Shown one piece after another: positions 35,025 through 44,358 of a DNA stretch of 64,000 nucleotides. The position numbers and the translations under genes are program-made. The notes beneath the pieces were generated by a model that was not told the origin of the DNA, searched no databases, and worked only from the letters and a program-made list of their open reading frames with translations. Every line of letters starts with the position of its first letter. Within the stretch, counting starts at the first letter, position 1. Source of the DNA: CAXTKD01 sp964244885 (GTDB lineage Bacteria > Pseudomonadota > Alphaproteobacteria > Sphingomonadales > Sphingomonadaceae); assembly GCA_964244885.1 (NCBI GenBank), contig CAXTKD010000006.1, positions 101,424 to 165,423 of the forward strand, given 5' to 3'.

Positions 35025-36218
35025 ATGACGCCGCCGCCCACGCATTCTCTCGACTTGCCCGGCCGGCGGCCCACCCTCATTTGCCTTTCACATCTTCGCT
35101 GGGACTTCGTCACCCAGCGCCCCCAGCATCTCCTGACCCGCGCTGCGCGCGACTTCGACATCATCTTCGTCGAGGAGGCGATGCACAACGACGATCCCGC
35201 GCCAGGCATCATCGACGAGCCGCGCCCCGGCGGGATCCGCATGGTCCGCCCGACGCTCCCGCACAGCGCGACGCACGAGGAGTGGATCGCGCACCAGCGG
35301 ATGATCGTCGAGGAGCTTGCCGACAGCGCCCGCGACGCCGGCGCCCCGCTCATCCTCTGGTACTACACGCCGATGGCGCTGGAGTTCAGCGAAAGCGTCG
35401 ATGCCGATGTCGTCGTGTTCGACAAGATGGACGAGCTTTCGGCGTTCAAGAACGCGCCGCCGATCCTGCTTCAGCTTGAGCAGGCGCTCCTCAACCGGGC
35501 GGATGTCGTCTTTACCGGCGGCGCCTCGATGCACCGCGCCGCCGCGCATCGCCACTCCAACATTCACTGCTTCCCGTCGAGCATCGACACAGCGCATTTC
35601 GCGGTCGCGCGCGCCGGCGTCGCCGATCCCGCCGACCAGGCGCACATCGCGCACCCGCGCCTGGGCTTCTTCGGAGTCATCGACGAGCGCTTCGACATCG
35701 ACCTGCTGCGCGACACCGCCGCGCTCCGGCCCGACTGGCAATTCGTGATGATCGGCCCGGTCGTGAAGATCGATGCCGGGACGCTGCCGCAGGCCGCCAA
35801 CATCCACTGGCTCGGCGGCAAGCAATACGCCGAGCTGCCGCAGTATCTCGCGAACTGGGACATCGGCTTCATGCCCTTCGCGATCAACGAATCGACGAAA
35901 TTCATCTCGCCCACCAAGACCCCCGAATTCCTCGCCGCCGGCCTGCCCGCGGTGTCCACCGCGATCACAGACGTGATCACGCCTTATGGCGACAAGGGGC
36001 TGGTTGAGATCGCCTCGACGCCCGGGGACACCGTTGCCGCCGTCGAGCGCTGCCTGTCGCGCGACCGCGCGCCGTGGCTCGCCAAGGTCGATGCGCAGCT
36101 CGCGGGCGGCTCCTGGGACAAGACCTGGGACGCGATGCGCGCCCTCATCGTTTCGAAGCTCACCGCTGGCGCTTCCGGCGCGGCACCCACCCCGGCAAAG
36201 GAGATCGCCCATGTTTGA
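35025..36218 (+). CDS. Glycosyltransferase (GT4-like)
   Basis: A 397-aa GT-B-fold glycosyltransferase: an N-terminal SHLRWDFVTQRPQHLL motif typical of transferases encoded beside glf, an acceptor domain, and a C-terminal nucleotide-sugar half with LGFFGVIDERFDIDLL, IHWLGGKQYAELPQYLANWDIGFMPF and PEFLAAGLP. Sugar donor unknown; the neighbour glf suggests UDP-galactofuranose or a related sugar. A good GGAG precedes the ATG. It overlaps glf by 8 nt. Confidence 0.82.
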   Translation: MTPPPTHSLDLPGRRPTLICLSHLRWDFVTQRPQHLLTRAARDFDIIFVEEAMHNDDPAPGIIDEPRPGGIRMVRPTLPHSATHEEWIAHQRMIVEELADSARDAGAPLILWYYTPMALEFSESVDADVVVFDKMDELSAFKNAPPILLQLEQALLNRADVVFTGGASMHRAAAHRHSNIHCFPSSIDTAHFAVARAGVADPADQAHIAHPRLGFFGVIDERFDIDLLRDTAALRPDWQFVMIGPVVKIDAGTLPQAANIHWLGGKQYAELPQYLANWDIGFMPFAINESTKFISPTKTPEFLAAGLPAVSTAITDVITPYGDKGLVEIASTPGDTVAAVERCLSRDRAPWLAKVDAQLAGGSWDKTWDAMRALIVSKLTAGASGAAPTPAKEIAHV

Positions 36219-37356
36219 TTGGCTCATCGTAGGCGCGGGCTTCGCCGGGTCGGTCCTCGCCGAACGTCTGGCGACGCAGCGCGGCGAGCGCGTCCTCATC
36301 ATCGACCGTCGGCCGCACATCGGCGGCAACGCCTACGACCGCTACGACGACGCCGGCGTGCTGATGCACCAGTACGGCCCGCACATCTTCCACACCAACA
36401 GCGAGATGATCTTCAAGCACCTCTCGCAGTTCACCGAGTGGCGGAAGTACGAGCATCGGGTGCTCGGCAAGGTCGACGGCATGGAAGTGCCGATCCCGAT
36501 CAACCTCGACACCGTCAACAAGCTCTACAATCTCAATCTCTCCAGCGACGAGCTCGAGAACTGGTTCAAGGGCCGCGCCGAAAAGGTCGACGAGATCAAG
36601 ACGTCGGAGGATGTCGTCGTCTCGGTCGTCGGGCGTGAACTCTACGAGAAGTTCTTCCAGGGCTACACCCGCAAGCAGTGGGGCATGGACCCGTCGGAGC
36701 TCGACAAGTCGGTGACCGCGCGCGTGCCGACCCGCACCAACCGCGACGACCGCTATTTCACCGACGAATATCAGTACATGCCGCTGAACGGCTACACGCG
36801 GATGTTCGAGACGATGCTGAAGCACCCGAACATCAAGGTGATGACCCAGACCGACTACGCCGACGTCCGCGACCTCATCCCGCACAAGCGGCTGATCTTC
36901 ACCGGCCCGGTCGATGAGTATTTCGACTTCCGCTACGGCAAGCTCCCCTACCGCTCGCTGCAGTTCAAGCACGTGACGCTGGATCAGGAGCAGGCGCTGC
37001 CGGTCGGCACCGTGAACTATCCGCAGACCGAGGCCTACACCCGGATCAGCGAGTACAAGCACATCACCGGCCAGGTGCACCCGAAGACGACGCTGACCTA
37101 CGAATATCCGTCGGCGGTCGGCGACCCGTACTATCCGATCCCCAAGGCCGAGAACCAGGCGCTCTACAAGAAGTACGAGGCGCTCGCGATGGCGACTCCG
37201 AACGTCTGGTTCGTCGGTCGCCTCGCCACCTACCGCTATTACAATATGGACCAGGTGACGGGGCAGGCGCTCGCGACCTTCCGCCGGATCCAGGATGCGC
37301 TGCCGGTCGGCGACATCATTTCGGACGTCCCCGCGGCCCGCGTCGCGGCCGAGTAG
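36211..37356 (+). CDS. glf: UDP-galactopyranose mutase
   Basis: A 381-aa flavoprotein that interconverts UDP-galactopyranose and UDP-galactofuranose. The FAD motif GAGFAGSVLAERLA is at 8-21, with HIGGNAYD, the HQYGPHIFHT substrate loop, GYTRKQWG, YFDFRYGKLPYRSL and the C-terminal VGRLATYRYYNMDQ. ATG 36211 follows a strong AAAGGAGA site within the end of the glycosyltransferase gene. It provides galactofuranose for surface glycans. Confidence 0.95.
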   Translation: MFDWLIVGAGFAGSVLAERLATQRGERVLIIDRRPHIGGNAYDRYDDAGVLMHQYGPHIFHTNSEMIFKHLSQFTEWRKYEHRVLGKVDGMEVPIPINLDTVNKLYNLNLSSDELENWFKGRAEKVDEIKTSEDVVVSVVGRELYEKFFQGYTRKQWGMDPSELDKSVTARVPTRTNRDDRYFTDEYQYMPLNGYTRMFETMLKHPNIKVMTQTDYADVRDLIPHKRLIFTGPVDEYFDFRYGKLPYRSLQFKHVTLDQEQALPVGTVNYPQTEAYTRISEYKHITGQVHPKTTLTYEYPSAVGDPYYPIPKAENQALYKKYEALAMATPNVWFVGRLATYRYYNMDQVTGQALATFRRIQDALPVGDIISDVPAARVAAE

Positions 37357-37372
37357 GGGAAGGGCCGCCGGC

Positions 37373-39538
37373 ATGTCCTCCACCCCCGCGAACGCGCCGC
37401 TCGAGCTGTGGGGCGGCGTCGAGTGCACCGTGGTGCGTGTCGGCGACGAGTATCGCGACCAGGTCGTCGAGACGGGCCACCGCGCCCGCCTCGACGATCT
37501 TGACGCCATCGCCGCGCTCGGCGTCAAGGCGGTGCGCTATCCGATCGTCTGGGAGACGATCGCGCCCGATGATCCCGAGGTTCTCGACTTCGGCTGGACC
37601 GACGAGCGCCTCGCGCGCTTGCAGCATCACGGCATCAGGGTCGTCGCCGGCCTCGTGCACCACGGCTCGGGACCGCGCTATACCGACCTGCTCGACGACG
37701 CTTTCCCCGAGAAGCTCGCCGCCTACGCAGCCAAGGTCGCCGCGCGCTATCCGTGGATCGAGCATTGGACTCCGGTCAACGAGCCGCTGACCACCGCGCG
37801 CTTCTCCTGCCTCTACGGCCACTGGTATCCGCACAGCCACGACATGCGCTCGATGCTGCGCGCGCTCTACAACGAGTGCGCCGGCACCCTGCTCGCGATG
37901 CGCGCCATCCGCGCCGTCAACCGGAATGCCAAGCTGCTCCAGACCGAAGACCTCGGCCGCGTCTTCTCCACGCCCGCGCTCGCCGAGCAGGCGGCGCACG
38001 AGAACGAGCGCCGCTGGCTGAGCCTCGACCTGCTCTCCGGCCGCATCGACGCCGCGCACCCGTGGCGCCAGCCGCTTCGCGACGCCGGCCTCAGCGACGC
38101 GCAGCTCGACATCTTCCTGGCGGGCGAGGGCAAGCCCGACCTCCTCGGCATCAACCACTACCTGACGAGCGAGCGCTTCCTCGACGAGCGCCTCGACCGC
38201 TATCCCGACGTCCAGCCCGGCGGCAACGGCCGCGACTCCTATGTCGATGTCGAGGCCGTCCGCATCCCCGATCTCGCCGGCCAGACCGGCCCGGCCGCGC
38301 GCCTTCGCGAAGCGTGGGAGCGCTACGGCATCCCGCTCGTCGTCTCCGAGGTCCACCACGGCTGCACCCGCGAGGAGCAGCTGCGCTGGTTCGTCGAGGT
38401 CTGGCAGGCGGTCGAGGCCTTGCGCGGCGACGGCGCCGACATCCGCGCCGTCACGCTCTGGTCGCTGTTCGGCGCGGTCGACTGGCGCTCGCTGATCACC
38501 CGCCGCGACGGCATCCACGACGTCGGGGCCTTCGACGTCAGCGGCCCGGCTCCCCGCCGCACGCTCGTCGCCGAGGCCGCGGCAACGCTCGCCGCCGGAA
38601 AGCCGCTCGACCACCCGGCGCTCGACACACCCGGCTGGTGGAAGCGCCCCGGCCGCTTCTACGCCGCCGACGCATCGCAGGCCCGCGCCGACGCCATCGC
38701 CGGCCGCCCGTTGCTCATCACCGGCTCGACCGGCACGCTCGGCGCCGCCTTCGCCCGCATCTGCGCGCACCGCGGGCTGGCGCATGTCGTCACCCGCCGC
38801 GCCGACCTCGACATCGTCGATCCTGTCTCGGTCGAGCGCGCGCTCGATCGCTACCAGCCGTGGGCGGTCATCAACACCGCCGGCTTCGTCCGCGTCGAGG
38901 AGGCCGAGCGCCGCCGCGACCAGTGCTTCCTTGAGAACACCACCGGCCCCGAGATGCTGGCGCGGGAATGCGCGCGGCGCGGCCTGCCGCTTGTCACCTA
39001 TTCGTCGGACTTGGTGTTCGACGGCACGCTGGGCCGCCCCTACCTCGAGAGCGACGCCGCGCGCCCCCTGTGCGTCTACGGCGAGAGCAAGGCCGACGCC
39101 GAGCGCCGCGTCCTCGATCTCTGGCCGGAAACGCTCGTCGTCCGCACCAGCGCCTTCTTCGGCCCGTGGGACCGCTATAATTTCGTCTGGAACACGCTCC
39201 GCTCGCTCCATCGCGGCGAGCAGGTGACGGCGAGCGACAATTCGATCGTCTCGCCGACCTACGTCCCCGATCTCGTCCACGCCACGCTCGACCTGCTGCT
39301 CGATAAGGAGCACGGGATCTGGCACCTCGCGAACGAGGGGCAGCTCAGCTGGAACGCCTTCGCGCATTGGGTGGCGGATCGCGCGCGGCTCGACGCCGGG
39401 CTCATCCGCGCGCCGGAGCGCGGCCTCCCGGCGAACAATGCGCTTTCGAGCACGCGGGGATTGCTGCTCCGCCCGATCGACCACGCGATCGGTGACTTCA
39501 TGCAGCATTGCGCGATCGACTGGCGGGAGGCCGCCTAG
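37373..39538 (+). CDS. Fusion of GH1-like glycosidase and dTDP-4-dehydrorhamnose reductase-like domain
   Basis: A 721-aa two-domain protein. Residues 1-430 are a GH1-like TIM barrel with acid/base Glu137 (TPVNEP) and a candidate nucleophile Glu326 (VVSEVHHG). Residues 445-721 are an RmlD-type extended SDR: GSTGTLG (451-457), NTAGFVRVEEAE, SSDLVFDG and the Tyr569/Lys573 pair in YGESK. The reductase half would reduce a nucleotide-activated 4-keto sugar. Why a glycosidase is attached is unknown. It follows glf after 16 bp, so it probably belongs to the same surface-glycan operon. Confidence 0.85.
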   Translation: MSSTPANAPLELWGGVECTVVRVGDEYRDQVVETGHRARLDDLDAIAALGVKAVRYPIVWETIAPDDPEVLDFGWTDERLARLQHHGIRVVAGLVHHGSGPRYTDLLDDAFPEKLAAYAAKVAARYPWIEHWTPVNEPLTTARFSCLYGHWYPHSHDMRSMLRALYNECAGTLLAMRAIRAVNRNAKLLQTEDLGRVFSTPALAEQAAHENERRWLSLDLLSGRIDAAHPWRQPLRDAGLSDAQLDIFLAGEGKPDLLGINHYLTSERFLDERLDRYPDVQPGGNGRDSYVDVEAVRIPDLAGQTGPAARLREAWERYGIPLVVSEVHHGCTREEQLRWFVEVWQAVEALRGDGADIRAVTLWSLFGAVDWRSLITRRDGIHDVGAFDVSGPAPRRTLVAEAAATLAAGKPLDHPALDTPGWWKRPGRFYAADASQARADAIAGRPLLITGSTGTLGAAFARICAHRGLAHVVTRRADLDIVDPVSVERALDRYQPWAVINTAGFVRVEEAERRRDQCFLENTTGPEMLARECARRGLPLVTYSSDLVFDGTLGRPYLESDAARPLCVYGESKADAERRVLDLWPETLVVRTSAFFGPWDRYNFVWNTLRSLHRGEQVTASDNSIVSPTYVPDLVHATLDLLLDKEHGIWHLANEGQLSWNAFAHWVADRARLDAGLIRAPERGLPANNALSSTRGLLLRPIDHAIGDFMQHCAIDWREAA

Positions 39539-39539
39539 C

Positions 39540-40106
39540 CTACCAGAAGCGGACCCGGCCGGTGTCCATGTGGACGAAGTTCGATTCCGGATAATAGCCG
39601 ACGCCGCCGCCCTGCAGCGACAGAGCCGCCTTGCGCAGGTTGCCGAGCTCGACGCCCGGCAGGCGGATGTCGGTCGCCTTGCCGTCCATGTGCATCGAGT
39701 GCGTCGCGACGCCGCTCTTCGAGGAGGCGTTGTGGAGCATCTCGTTGGTCTTCGGGCTGCGATAGCCCGAGATGATCTGGAAGGTCTTGCCCTCGGCGCC
39801 GGTCAGCGTCTGGACCCGGTTGAGCAGGTCCATCAGCTTCGGGTCCATCGGGTGGACGTCGCCGGTGCGGAAATCGCGCAGGACGCGATTCACCTCGTGC
39901 AAACCTTCGGGCACGTAGGAACCTTCGGCCCAGTAGACCGTCTTGATGCTCTCGCCGGTATGCGTGTTGTAGAGAGCAATGCGCCGCTCGGCGGCCTGAA
40001 GGGGCGCCGCGAAGGCCGCTTTCGGGAGGAGAGCGGCCGTGGCCGCAAGTCCCGCGCCAACCGACAGCAATCGCCGGCGGCTAAAATCCGCTTGGTACGC
40101 AAACAT
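39540..40106 (-). CDS. DUF882 (YcbK-like) peptidoglycan peptidase, Tat-exported
   Basis: A 188-aa protein with a twin-arginine signal (SRRRLLSVGAGLAATAALLP). The mature part has the M15/YcbK zinc-site residues: ISGYRSPKTNEML, HSMHMDGKATDIRL and the closing NFVHMDTGRVRFW. It probably cleaves peptidoglycan cross-links. The ATG at 40106 opens the signal; upstream translation is not protein-like. It converges directly on the fusion gene and diverges from the L,D-transpeptidase gene. Confidence 0.88.
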   Translation of the reverse strand: MFAYQADFSRRRLLSVGAGLAATAALLPKAAFAAPLQAAERRIALYNTHTGESIKTVYWAEGSYVPEGLHEVNRVLRDFRTGDVHPMDPKLMDLLNRVQTLTGAEGKTFQIISGYRSPKTNEMLHNASSKSGVATHSMHMDGKATDIRLPGVELGNLRKAALSLQGGGVGYYPESNFVHMDTGRVRFW

Positions 40107-40185
40107 GTGAAATCCCCACTCCACGGACAGCAGGGATAAATCCACCCATCCCTGCGTTCCAACCCAAACGATATGGGAGTTAAGC

Positions 40186-41217
40186 ATGAATTGTCCACCT
40201 CGCGCCTCGGTCATCTGCCTCGCTTTTGCCTCGATTGGCCTCACCGCCGCCGCGCCGACGGAGACGGTGAAGCAGGGCGCCAGGGGCGACGCGGCGTTCG
40301 AGGCGCAGGTGCGGCTGGATCGCGCGGGCTTCTCGCCGGGCGTCATCGACGGCGGCTTCGGCGGCATGGCGACGGCGGCGACACGCGCCTTCCAGAAGGC
40401 GAACGGACTGCCGGAGACGGGAATCGTCGACGGCGCGACCTGGGCGAAGCTCCGCACCGACGACATGCCGGGCATCGCGCGCCTCGCGGTCAGCGCCAGC
40501 GACGCCGCGGGGCCGTTCGTGCCGGTGCCCGAGGACATGATGGAGAAGTCGAAGCTTCCGGCGCTCTACTACAGCTCGGTCGTCGAGGCGGTGGCGGAGA
40601 AGTTTCACACGACGCCCGCCGTCATCAAGAAGCTCAATCCCGACGTGACCGACCTGAAGCCCGGCACGCTGATCAAGGTGCCGAACGTCCGCGGCGTCGC
40701 CTCGGCGACCAGCGACAAGGTCGAGGTGCCGCCCGCCGGGCCGCGCGACCCGAAGAGCTGGGAGCAGACGCTCAACGCGCTGAGCGTCACGGCCGAGCAG
40801 CCGCGCGCCGCCAAGGTGGTCGTCGACAAGTCCGACAAGGCGGTTCGCGCCTATGACGCGGCGGGCAAGCTGATCGGCTATTTCCCGGCGACGATGGGTT
40901 CGGAGCACGACCCGCTTCCGATCGGCAAGTGGACGATCAAGGGCGTCTCCAAGCTGCCGAGCTTCCACTACAACCCCGACCTGTTCTGGGACGCCAACAC
41001 CACCGACACCAAGTCGAAGATCGCCGCCGGCCCGAACGGCCCGGTCGGCGTCGTGTGGATCGACCTTTCCAAGCCGCACTACGGCATCCATGGCACGCCC
41101 GAGCCGTCGACGATCGGCCGCACCGAAAGTCACGGCTGCATCCGCCTGACCAACTGGGACGCGGCGCGGCTGGCGATGATGGTCAAGCCGGGCACGGTCG
41201 CGCTATTGCAGGAATAG
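40186..41217 (+). CDS. L,D-transpeptidase (YkuD) with peptidoglycan-binding domain
   Basis: A 343-aa exported protein: signal peptide (1-23), PG_binding_1 domain (about 35-95, VRLDRAGFSPGVIDGGFGGMATAATRAFQ), a linker with a LysM-like AVAEKFHTTPAVIKKLNPDV, and a YkuD domain (about 210-343) with His301 (GIHGTPEP) and catalytic Cys318 in SHGCIRL. It makes 3-3 cross-links or attaches proteins to peptidoglycan. The M23 peptidase gene begins 2 bp after its stop. Confidence 0.93.
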   Translation: MNCPPRASVICLAFASIGLTAAAPTETVKQGARGDAAFEAQVRLDRAGFSPGVIDGGFGGMATAATRAFQKANGLPETGIVDGATWAKLRTDDMPGIARLAVSASDAAGPFVPVPEDMMEKSKLPALYYSSVVEAVAEKFHTTPAVIKKLNPDVTDLKPGTLIKVPNVRGVASATSDKVEVPPAGPRDPKSWEQTLNALSVTAEQPRAAKVVVDKSDKAVRAYDAAGKLIGYFPATMGSEHDPLPIGKWTIKGVSKLPSFHYNPDLFWDANTTDTKSKIAAGPNGPVGVVWIDLSKPHYGIHGTPEPSTIGRTESHGCIRLTNWDAARLAMMVKPGTVALLQE

Positions 41218-41219
41218 CC

Positions 41220-41846
41220 ATGCGCTCGCTTCTCGCCCTCCTCGTCATCCTGCTCCTCGGCTATCTGGGCTGGGTGGTCGTGCTCAACCTGCGGGACGAG
41301 AAGGCCGGGACGCCGGTGACGGCGCCCGCGCCGACGGCAACTGTCGCGCCGCCGCCGGCCGGCCCGCCGAGGCTGTCCGAAGGCTCGCCGGAGGACATCG
41401 CGGCGCTGACCGCCAAGAAGCTCACCATCCCGGTCGTCGGCGTCCAGCCGGCGCAGCTGGTCGACACCTGGGGCCAGTCGCGCGCCGGCGGCGCCAGGGC
41501 GCACGAGGCGATCGACATGATGGCGCCGCGCGGCACGCCGGTCGTCGCGGTCGAGGACGGGCGGATCGCCAAGCTGTTCGACTCGAAGCTCGGCGGCATC
41601 ACGATCTACCAGTTCGACCCGAGCGAGACCTACTCCTACTATTACGCCCACCTCGACCGCTACGCCGACGGCCTCGCCGAGGGGCAGACGGTCAAGCGCG
41701 GGCAGGTGATCGGCTATGCCGGGTTCACCGGCGACGCGATCGAGAGCGCGCCGCACCTGCACTTCGCGATCGCCCGGCTGAACGCCGACAAACGCTGGTG
41801 GCAGGGCGCCCCGATCAATCCCTTCCACCCCTTGCGCGGGAACTAG
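41220..41846 (+). CDS. M23-family metallopeptidase
   Basis: A 208-aa envelope endopeptidase. N-terminal membrane anchor (about 4-22), Ala/Pro linker, then a lysostaphin-like domain with zinc ligands His95 and Asp99 (RAHEAIDMMAP) and His179/His181 (PHLHF). It cleaves peptidoglycan peptide bridges, if the zinc site is active. It is cotranscribed with the L,D-transpeptidase, giving a wall-remodelling pair. Confidence 0.9.
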   Translation: MRSLLALLVILLLGYLGWVVVLNLRDEKAGTPVTAPAPTATVAPPPAGPPRLSEGSPEDIAALTAKKLTIPVVGVQPAQLVDTWGQSRAGGARAHEAIDMMAPRGTPVVAVEDGRIAKLFDSKLGGITIYQFDPSETYSYYYAHLDRYADGLAEGQTVKRGQVIGYAGFTGDAIESAPHLHFAIARLNADKRWWQGAPINPFHPLRGN

Positions 41847-41893
41847 CTTTCGCGCGATTGGTTACACCGCCGAACCGATTCAGGAGAGCCGCG

Positions 41894-42382
41894 ATGGCCG
41901 ACGGATTTTTCAAGCGCCTGCTGACCCGCAAGAACATCGTGCTGGGCAGCCAGCTCGCGGGCCTCGCGCTCGCCTTTTCGTCGAAGCGCGTGCGCGGCTC
42001 GGCGGGGGAGGCGGTCAAGGCGGCGGGCACGGCGCTCTCCGGGGTCGGCGGCAAGCCCGACAGCCCGGTCGTCAAGGCGGCCGAAACGCTCGCCGCCGCC
42101 GCGCCGGCCGCACCCAGGGTCAAGCGCGCGGTCAAGGCGGCCGCCGCGAAACCCAGGACGACGGCGAAGCGCGCCGCCAAGGCGGCCGCTCCGGTCGTGG
42201 AGGCAGCCGTGGCCGCCACGCCGAAGCGCCGCGGGCCGGGGAGGAAGAGCGCGAACAAAGCCGCCGCTCCTGAGGCCGCCGCCCCCAAGGCGGCCGCGAA
42301 GGCCGCGCCGAAGGCGGCCGCGGCGAAGAAACCCGCCGCCAGCAAGCCGGCCGCCAAGCGCACCCCGAAGCCCAAGACCTGA
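41894..42382 (+). CDS. Ala/Lys/Pro-rich histone H1-like protein
   Basis: A 162-aa protein: an N-terminal 50 residues (MADGFFKRLLTRKNIVLGSQ, with helix AGLALAFSSKRV) and then a repetitive Ala/Lys/Pro tail with KRAAKAAAP- and PKAAAKAA-type repeats and a KRRGPGRKS AT-hook-like element. The composition is that of H1-like DNA-compacting proteins, which occur in several bacteria. RBS AGGAGAG. No catalytic motif. Confidence 0.7.
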   Translation: MADGFFKRLLTRKNIVLGSQLAGLALAFSSKRVRGSAGEAVKAAGTALSGVGGKPDSPVVKAAETLAAAAPAAPRVKRAVKAAAAKPRTTAKRAAKAAAPVVEAAVAATPKRRGPGRKSANKAAAPEAAAPKAAAKAAPKAAAAKKPAASKPAAKRTPKPKT

Positions 42383-42473
42383 GCCAACGGCGTCGCCGGA
42401 AAACAGGACTTCGCGGGCTTAGAGTCCCAAGAGTCACGGCGGTTCGGCAATCTTATTTCGCGGGCGCGCAACA

Positions 42474-42938
42474 TTATGTCGCGTCCCCGCGCGCGGCATC
42501 GAGCGCTTCGGCGCCGGCGACGTAGCCGGCGAAGGTAAGGCTGCCCTTCGCCTCGCGCGCGTCCATGGCGCGGAGCGTCGCGAACAGCAGGCGGGCGTCG
42601 CTTGGGGTTCGAGTGCCGACCTGCCGGCCGCGATAGAAGACAGGCACCTCCTCGGGCGCCTCGATCCGGCTCATCGCGGTGTCGATCGCCCGGTCGCGCG
42701 CGATCTCGACCGCCATGTCCCACGCCGCCGCGAACCCCTCCGCCCCGGCCCGCCCGCGCACCCGCCACGCCGAGCGCGGCGACCGCCCGACGCTCCGCGC
42801 CGCCGCCGACACCACGCCGCACTTCATCAGCGCCGCGACAAACGCCCGCTGCACCTCCGCGCTCCACCCCTTCGCCGTCGCGCGCCGCGCGGGGACGGGC
42901 GTGAAGAGGAGGAGATCGTCATGCGCCGGTGTGGACAT
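42474..42938 (-). CDS. HTH-containing protein, terminase small subunit-like
   Basis: A 154-aa protein whose centre reads WSAEVQRAFVAALMKCGVVSAAARSVGRSPRSAWRVR, a helix-turn-helix like those of small-terminase or resolvase-type proteins, followed by a helical region and YRGRQVGTRTPSDARLLFATLRAMDA. In sphingomonads similar proteins sit beside a phage/GTA large terminase, whose remnant is found at about 47.05 kb in this window. That association is from memory and was not tested. GC and codon use are native-like. Confidence 0.5.
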   Translation of the reverse strand: MSTPAHDDLLLFTPVPARRATAKGWSAEVQRAFVAALMKCGVVSAAARSVGRSPRSAWRVRGRAGAEGFAAAWDMAVEIARDRAIDTAMSRIEAPEEVPVFYRGRQVGTRTPSDARLLFATLRAMDAREAKGSLTFAGYVAGAEALDAARGDAT

Positions 42939-42981
42939 AACGAGAACATAGTATGGGATGGGGGCTGTAGGAAAGTTGTTT

Positions 42982-44358
42982 TTAGACTGCTGTTGCGCTG
43001 ATTTGGCTAGAATATCTGACTAGCTGAACATCGGTATCGTGAGCAGCCTTGGCCGCTTTCAGCTTTTCGTCGATGGTCGCAGCGACGATCACACCGGAAA
43101 CCGCGTTGCCTTCCGCAAGATTTTGCCGAACCCAACCCATGTAGCGAGAGAGTTGCCCGAATACCCGATCCGCGGATCGACCCTTCTTAAGTTCAATAAC
43201 TACGAGCTGGCCGCTAGTGACATCTTTAACAAGTAGGTCGATCGGTCCTACGGTCGTCTCATACTGACGTCCAACTAAGCCCAATTTTCGACCTATTGCA
43301 TCCCCGATTATCGACAAATTGCTCTCTATATTATCTTCGAGCGTTTTTTCACTAATCAGCATCTTACGGAAATCTGAAACCTCTTTCGTGGCCGCGCCAA
43401 GACTCCGTTTTACTAAGATAGATGACTCAATATCTCCACGCTCTACGTAGATATCTAGCGCAACACTCTTGCTTGGTGGAAGCAACGAATTACTCATCCA
43501 AGCAAAAAATTCCTTCTGTGAAATGAAATTTATATATGCGCTGTCAGCGGCGTATGTCTCAAGATAAGCTCGATCCGCGCCGCGGTAAGCTTTGGCATTG
43601 AAGTGTAATGCAGTTCCGTCAGAATAAATCAATTTCGATAGAGACCACATTTTGAAAGCATACGAGCGGTTTAAAGAAATAGTATTGTACATCGTCGAAC
43701 GTTTAGTGCCGCCAAGCATATATTGACGGCAACGCTGAACAATCGATTTCTTATCATCATCGGATAGTTCGCGATATTCAAGAATTTGATCGGCAACATT
43801 CTCCACTTCGGAAGGCGATTTCGCTCTAGAAACGAACAAAATATACTCGTTATTTGTTATAGTGTTCCCTACGGCGAGCAAAACTCGAACTAAAAACGGC
43901 ACCGGATGAATCCTAATATTGCCGTGATGTGCCCAAGTTCCTACGCATGGATTCCAAAATTGATACCGTAGGGCTTGAAGTGAAAGCAAAGCGTCGGGTT
44001 CGGCGCATGTGAGTAGCTCGTTACCCGCCGCGGAAATCTCTACGCGGTCGTCTCCATCGACCCACGCCAAACCGAGAGTTATAAAAACCTGCTTTAACAT
44101 TCGAGCGAGCGGAGCGCCGCCGCCGTCCCAAGTTATCTCGGCGCTCGAAACTCCTTCGTCTCTCAAGCGAGCGATGTAGCCAGCTTGGCAATCGCGCCAT
44201 TTCTGACCTTCAAATTCCTTCAAAACATGTAAGCGCTCTAGCACCGAGGCGGATGTGATCGCCAAGCCCTTTGGTTGATACCAATAGGCAAGATCGGTGG
44301 CGTAGCGCGCGACGAAGCGCTGCCACTTTGGGGGCAGGGGCGCGGCGCGTTTAGCCAT
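42982..44358 (-). CDS. Restriction endonuclease: AlwI-like N-terminus with NucS-like nuclease domain
   Basis: A 458-aa protein. Its N-terminal two thirds resemble AlwI-family type II enzymes (LGLAWVDGDDRVEISAAGNELL, YILFVSRAKSPSEVENVADQI). The C-terminal 110 residues form a PD-(D/E)xK nuclease like NucS/DUF91: Asp374 (GPIDLLV), Glu389 and Lys391 (VVIELKKGRS). It probably cuts DNA at the site protected by the adjacent methyltransferase. AT-rich relative to flanks, so recently acquired. Start ATG at 44358, overlapping the methyltransferase stop by one base. Confidence 0.7.
   Translation of the reverse strand: MAKRAAPLPPKWQRFVARYATDLAYWYQPKGLAITSASVLERLHVLKEFEGQKWRDCQAGYIARLRDEGVSSAEITWDGGGAPLARMLKQVFITLGLAWVDGDDRVEISAAGNELLTCAEPDALLSLQALRYQFWNPCVGTWAHHGNIRIHPVPFLVRVLLAVGNTITNNEYILFVSRAKSPSEVENVADQILEYRELSDDDKKSIVQRCRQYMLGGTKRSTMYNTISLNRSYAFKMWSLSKLIYSDGTALHFNAKAYRGADRAYLETYAADSAYINFISQKEFFAWMSNSLLPPSKSVALDIYVERGDIESSILVKRSLGAATKEVSDFRKMLISEKTLEDNIESNLSIIGDAIGRKLGLVGRQYETTVGPIDLLVKDVTSGQLVVIELKKGRSADRVFGQLSRYMGWVRQNLAEGNAVSGVIVAATIDEKLKAAKAAHDTDVQLVRYSSQISATAV

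Noticed and set aside
37316..39508. 730-aa minus-strand frame opposite the glycosidase-reductase fusion
   Set aside because: A shadow of the recognised fusion gene with no motif of its own.
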